A DNA stretch of 15,385 nucleotides from Bacteroidota bacterium (GTDB lineage: Bacteria; Bacteroidota; Bacteroidia; Bacteroidales; VadinHA17), in NCBI GenBank assembly GCA_015222065.1, contig JADFUQ010000073.1, forward strand, positions 1 through 15,385. The letters are read 5' to 3'. The position numbers and the translations under genes are program-made. A model generated the notes under the pieces. The model was not told the DNA's origin and searched no databases. It saw only the letters and a program-made list of their open reading frames with translations. This document shows positions 13,608-15,385 of the stretch, in pieces (the stretch's first letter is position 1; every line of letters begins with the position of its first letter).

Positions 13608-14894
13608 ATGAATCGATCTATAATTTTTCAATTATTTGTTTTGCTTCTTATCTGCTTTATTACAGAAAATACAAAAGCACAGGAATCAAATACTGAACCT
13701 GACAGTCTGCGTAAAAATGCTGTCCGTCTATTTATTGATTGCCAGCGTTGTGATATGGATTACATCAGACGTGAGATCTCATATGTTAATTATGTAAGAG
13801 ACGTTAAGGAAGCTCAGGTATATGTATTGGAAACCAGACAGAGTACCGGTAGTGGAGGTAGCGAATATACTTTTACTTTTTTAGGCCAGAAGGAATTTGA
13901 AGGAATGAGTGACACCCTTGTTTACGCAAGCAGGCCTGATGATACCAGGGATCATACGCGTGAGGGCCGTACTCAAATGTTAAGAATGGGATTGATGAGG
14001 TATGTTGCAAAGACTCCTATTTTTAAGGAGGTGCAAATCAGACATACAGGTCGCTCGGTACCAGAAGAAGTTATTGACAAATGGAATTACTGGGTTTTTG
14101 AACTTGAAACAAGACCACGTTTTGAGTTAGAGGAATCACTGAAGGAGATGTCTTTCAGGAATTCTGTATCAGCAGTAAAAATTACACCCGAGTGGAAAAT
14201 AGAAATGGATTTTGATCAACAATTTACCAGAACGAAATATGACTTTGCGGATACAACATATACAGAAGATAAAAATTCCAAATCTCTGGATAATCTTATT
14301 GTAAAAAGCTTAGGTGAACACTGGTCGATTGGAGCCGCGTTTGATATTTCTGCTTCAACGTTCCAGAATACCAAATTAAATTATGAAATTTATCCATCAA
14401 TCGAATATGACATTTTTCCATATTCTCAATCAACACGCCGTCAGTTAAGATTATTGTATGGAATTGGCTATTCATACAATAAATATATCGATACAACAAT
14501 TTATAATAAGGTTGAAGAAAATTTATTTGGACAGAAGCTTGAAGTAGCCTATCAGATCCAGGAAAAATGGGGTTCTATTAATGTTTCTCTTGAAGGATCA
14601 AACTATTTTTATGATTTTACTAAGAACAAGATTGAACTGGAAGGATTTATCAATATCAGGATAGTAAAAGGTCTTTCATTTTTTGTTTTCGGGAGCGTAG
14701 CACGAATCCATGACCAGTTATCCCTGGTAAAAGGTGAAGTATCGGAAGCCGATATTTTACTTCAGCTCCACGAACTTGCTACAGAATACAGTATTGATGG
14801 AGGCGTCGGGATTACATATACCTTTGGATCAATATATAGTAATATTGTAAACCCAAGGTTTGGAAACGGAGGAAATTTTTATCGCAGGCGTTAA
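13608..14894 (+). CDS. Uncharacterised outer-membrane beta-barrel protein with CxxC domain
   Basis: A 428-aa exported protein. A signal peptide (1-24, ending TKA-Q) is followed by an N-terminal alpha/beta domain, about 36-165. That domain has VRLFIDCQRCDMDYIRREISYVNYVRD with C45 and C48 as a CxxC pair, then ETRQSTGSGGSEYTFTFLGQKEF. It resembles hypothetical proteins I have seen in Bacteroidota and other diderms, with no assigned function. From about 195 the sequence alternates polar and hydrophobic residues in strand-like stretches with many Tyr/Phe and ends in GVGITYTFGSIYSNIVNPRF, typical of an outer-membrane barrel (DUF481-like). The whole gene is in one frame and complete. The neighbouring TonB plug gene is convergent, so there is no operon clue. 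Confidence 0.6.
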   Translation: MNRSIIFQLFVLLLICFITENTKAQESNTEPDSLRKNAVRLFIDCQRCDMDYIRREISYVNYVRDVKEAQVYVLETRQSTGSGGSEYTFTFLGQKEFEGMSDTLVYASRPDDTRDHTREGRTQMLRMGLMRYVAKTPIFKEVQIRHTGRSVPEEVIDKWNYWVFELETRPRFELEESLKEMSFRNSVSAVKITPEWKIEMDFDQQFTRTKYDFADTTYTEDKNSKSLDNLIVKSLGEHWSIGAAFDISASTFQNTKLNYEIYPSIEYDIFPYSQSTRRQLRLLYGIGYSYNKYIDTTIYNKVEENLFGQKLEVAYQIQEKWGSINVSLEGSNYFYDFTKNKIELEGFINIRIVKGLSFFVFGSVARIHDQLSLVKGEVSEADILLQLHELATEYSIDGGVGITYTFGSIYSNIVNPRFGNGGNFYRRR

Positions 14895-15034
14895 TAGTAT
14901 TGGTAGACGAGAAAAAAGACATTCATTTTCTTTATTATCTGTAACAATTGGTTCACTTTTGCCTGACGACCTGTATTTCTGGAAAGTGAGAATGCTGATT
15001 TAAAGATATTGTTGTTGAATGGATCCGTTTATGC

Positions 15035-15385
15035 TCACTTGTTGGTATTTATAATCACCACGCCGTTACCTCCCCGGGCCCCGTAAATAGCGGCATTACT
15101 ATCTTTTAGTATATCGATTGACTTGATCTGGCAAGGTGAGATCCAATCGATACTGCCTGTTTCTACTCCATTGAGAATATAAAGGGCCTGTGTTTGGCCA
15201 GTAAAAGAACCACTTCCCCTTATATAGACATTATTACCGGACACCGTTACTCCGGAGAACCGGCCCTTAATCAGGTCGAAAATATTTGCGTAATTACAAA
15301 AGTCATTATTCTCCTGTTCAAGATGACTGGCCGCATAAATGAGATCCTCTTCATTGATATAACCATATCCGACAGCCAGTTCCCT
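15035..15385 (-). CDS. 3' part of a TonB plug-domain protein lacking a barrel
   Basis: Open reading continues through the window edge, so only the C-terminal 116 aa are seen; the GTG at 15244 is internal. The translation has the end of a TonB-receptor plug domain: a VGYGYI segment near the N-terminal side, NIFDLIKGRFSGVTV, VYIRGSGSF, ALYILNGVE, SIDILKDSNAAIYGARGGNGVVIINT. It then ends two residues later with a stop. In SusC-type receptors the plug is followed by a barrel of several hundred residues, which is absent here. It is either one of the short Bacteroidota proteins that end in a plug domain or a truncated receptor. The convergent gap 14895-15034 has no clear terminator. Confidence 0.8.
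   Translation of the reverse strand, partial: RELAVGYGYINEEDLIYAASHLEQENNDFCNYANIFDLIKGRFSGVTVSGNNVYIRGSGSFTGQTQALYILNGVETGSIDWISPCQIKSIDILKDSNAAIYGARGGNGVVIINTNK

Noticed and set aside
1..15385. CRISPR array, insertion sequence transposase, rRNA
   Set aside because: No regularly spaced repeat-spacer pattern, no transposase-like ORF and no rRNA sequence were recognised; the tandem repeats present are contiguous and degenerate.

Overview
This window looks like a chromosomal segment of a Bacteroidota bacterium, probably a Bacteroidales-like lineage. It is AT-rich. Three independent signs support this. Several upstream regions carry the Bacteroidota -7 promoter element TAnnTTTG instead of a TATAAT box. 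Secreted proteins include a CarboxypepD_reg-like domain protein and a TonB plug domain protein. The cytidine deaminase, the 505-aa LptF/LptG permease and the small START-like protein resemble the forms I know from that phylum. The species cannot be fixed from sequence alone.

Left part (1-8500) is mostly housekeeping. An RluA-family pseudouridine synthase (+) faces cytidine deaminase cdd (-). cdd is divergent from a lipoprotein glucosaminidase with two LysM repeats (+). A tight minus-strand operon then reads LptF/LptG permease, GT4 glycosyltransferase, GT2 glycosyltransferase, fmt, with every junction overlapping (26, 4 and 32 bp). This suggests translational coupling of envelope glycan assembly or transport with initiator tRNA formylation. 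A pyrimidine-rich, repeat-filled gap of about 540 bp separates it from a START-like (SRPBCC) gene. Short purine-rich degenerate repeats follow the stop codons of three genes, always in the sense orientation.

Middle part (8600-11050) is an accessory insertion next to an elongator tRNA-Met gene that has a good promoter and a strong intrinsic terminator. It holds a 24-bp imperfect inverted repeat, a predicted lipoprotein with a methyltransferase fold, a 126-bp attC-like imperfect palindrome, and an AT-rich secreted Ntn hydrolase (linear amide C-N hydrolase) starting 21 bp after the attC-like site. This is the layout of an integron cassette, although no integrase is in view.

Right part (11050-15385) has a secreted CarboxypepD_reg-like protein (-) and a remarkable chimeric ORF. 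In the chimera the N-terminus of an ORF6N-domain protein is joined in frame to the C-terminal domain of a type I restriction subunit HsdR, the apparent scar of a deleted R-M locus. A perfect 17-bp palindrome sits just upstream of it. An uncharacterised outer-membrane beta-barrel protein with a CxxC-containing N-terminal domain follows (+). Last is the 3' end of a TonB plug domain protein that stops without a barrel (-), running off the window edge.

The most unusual items are the ORF6N-HsdR chimera, the attC-like cassette boundary, the methyltransferase-like lipoprotein, and the sense-oriented repeat tracts after genes.
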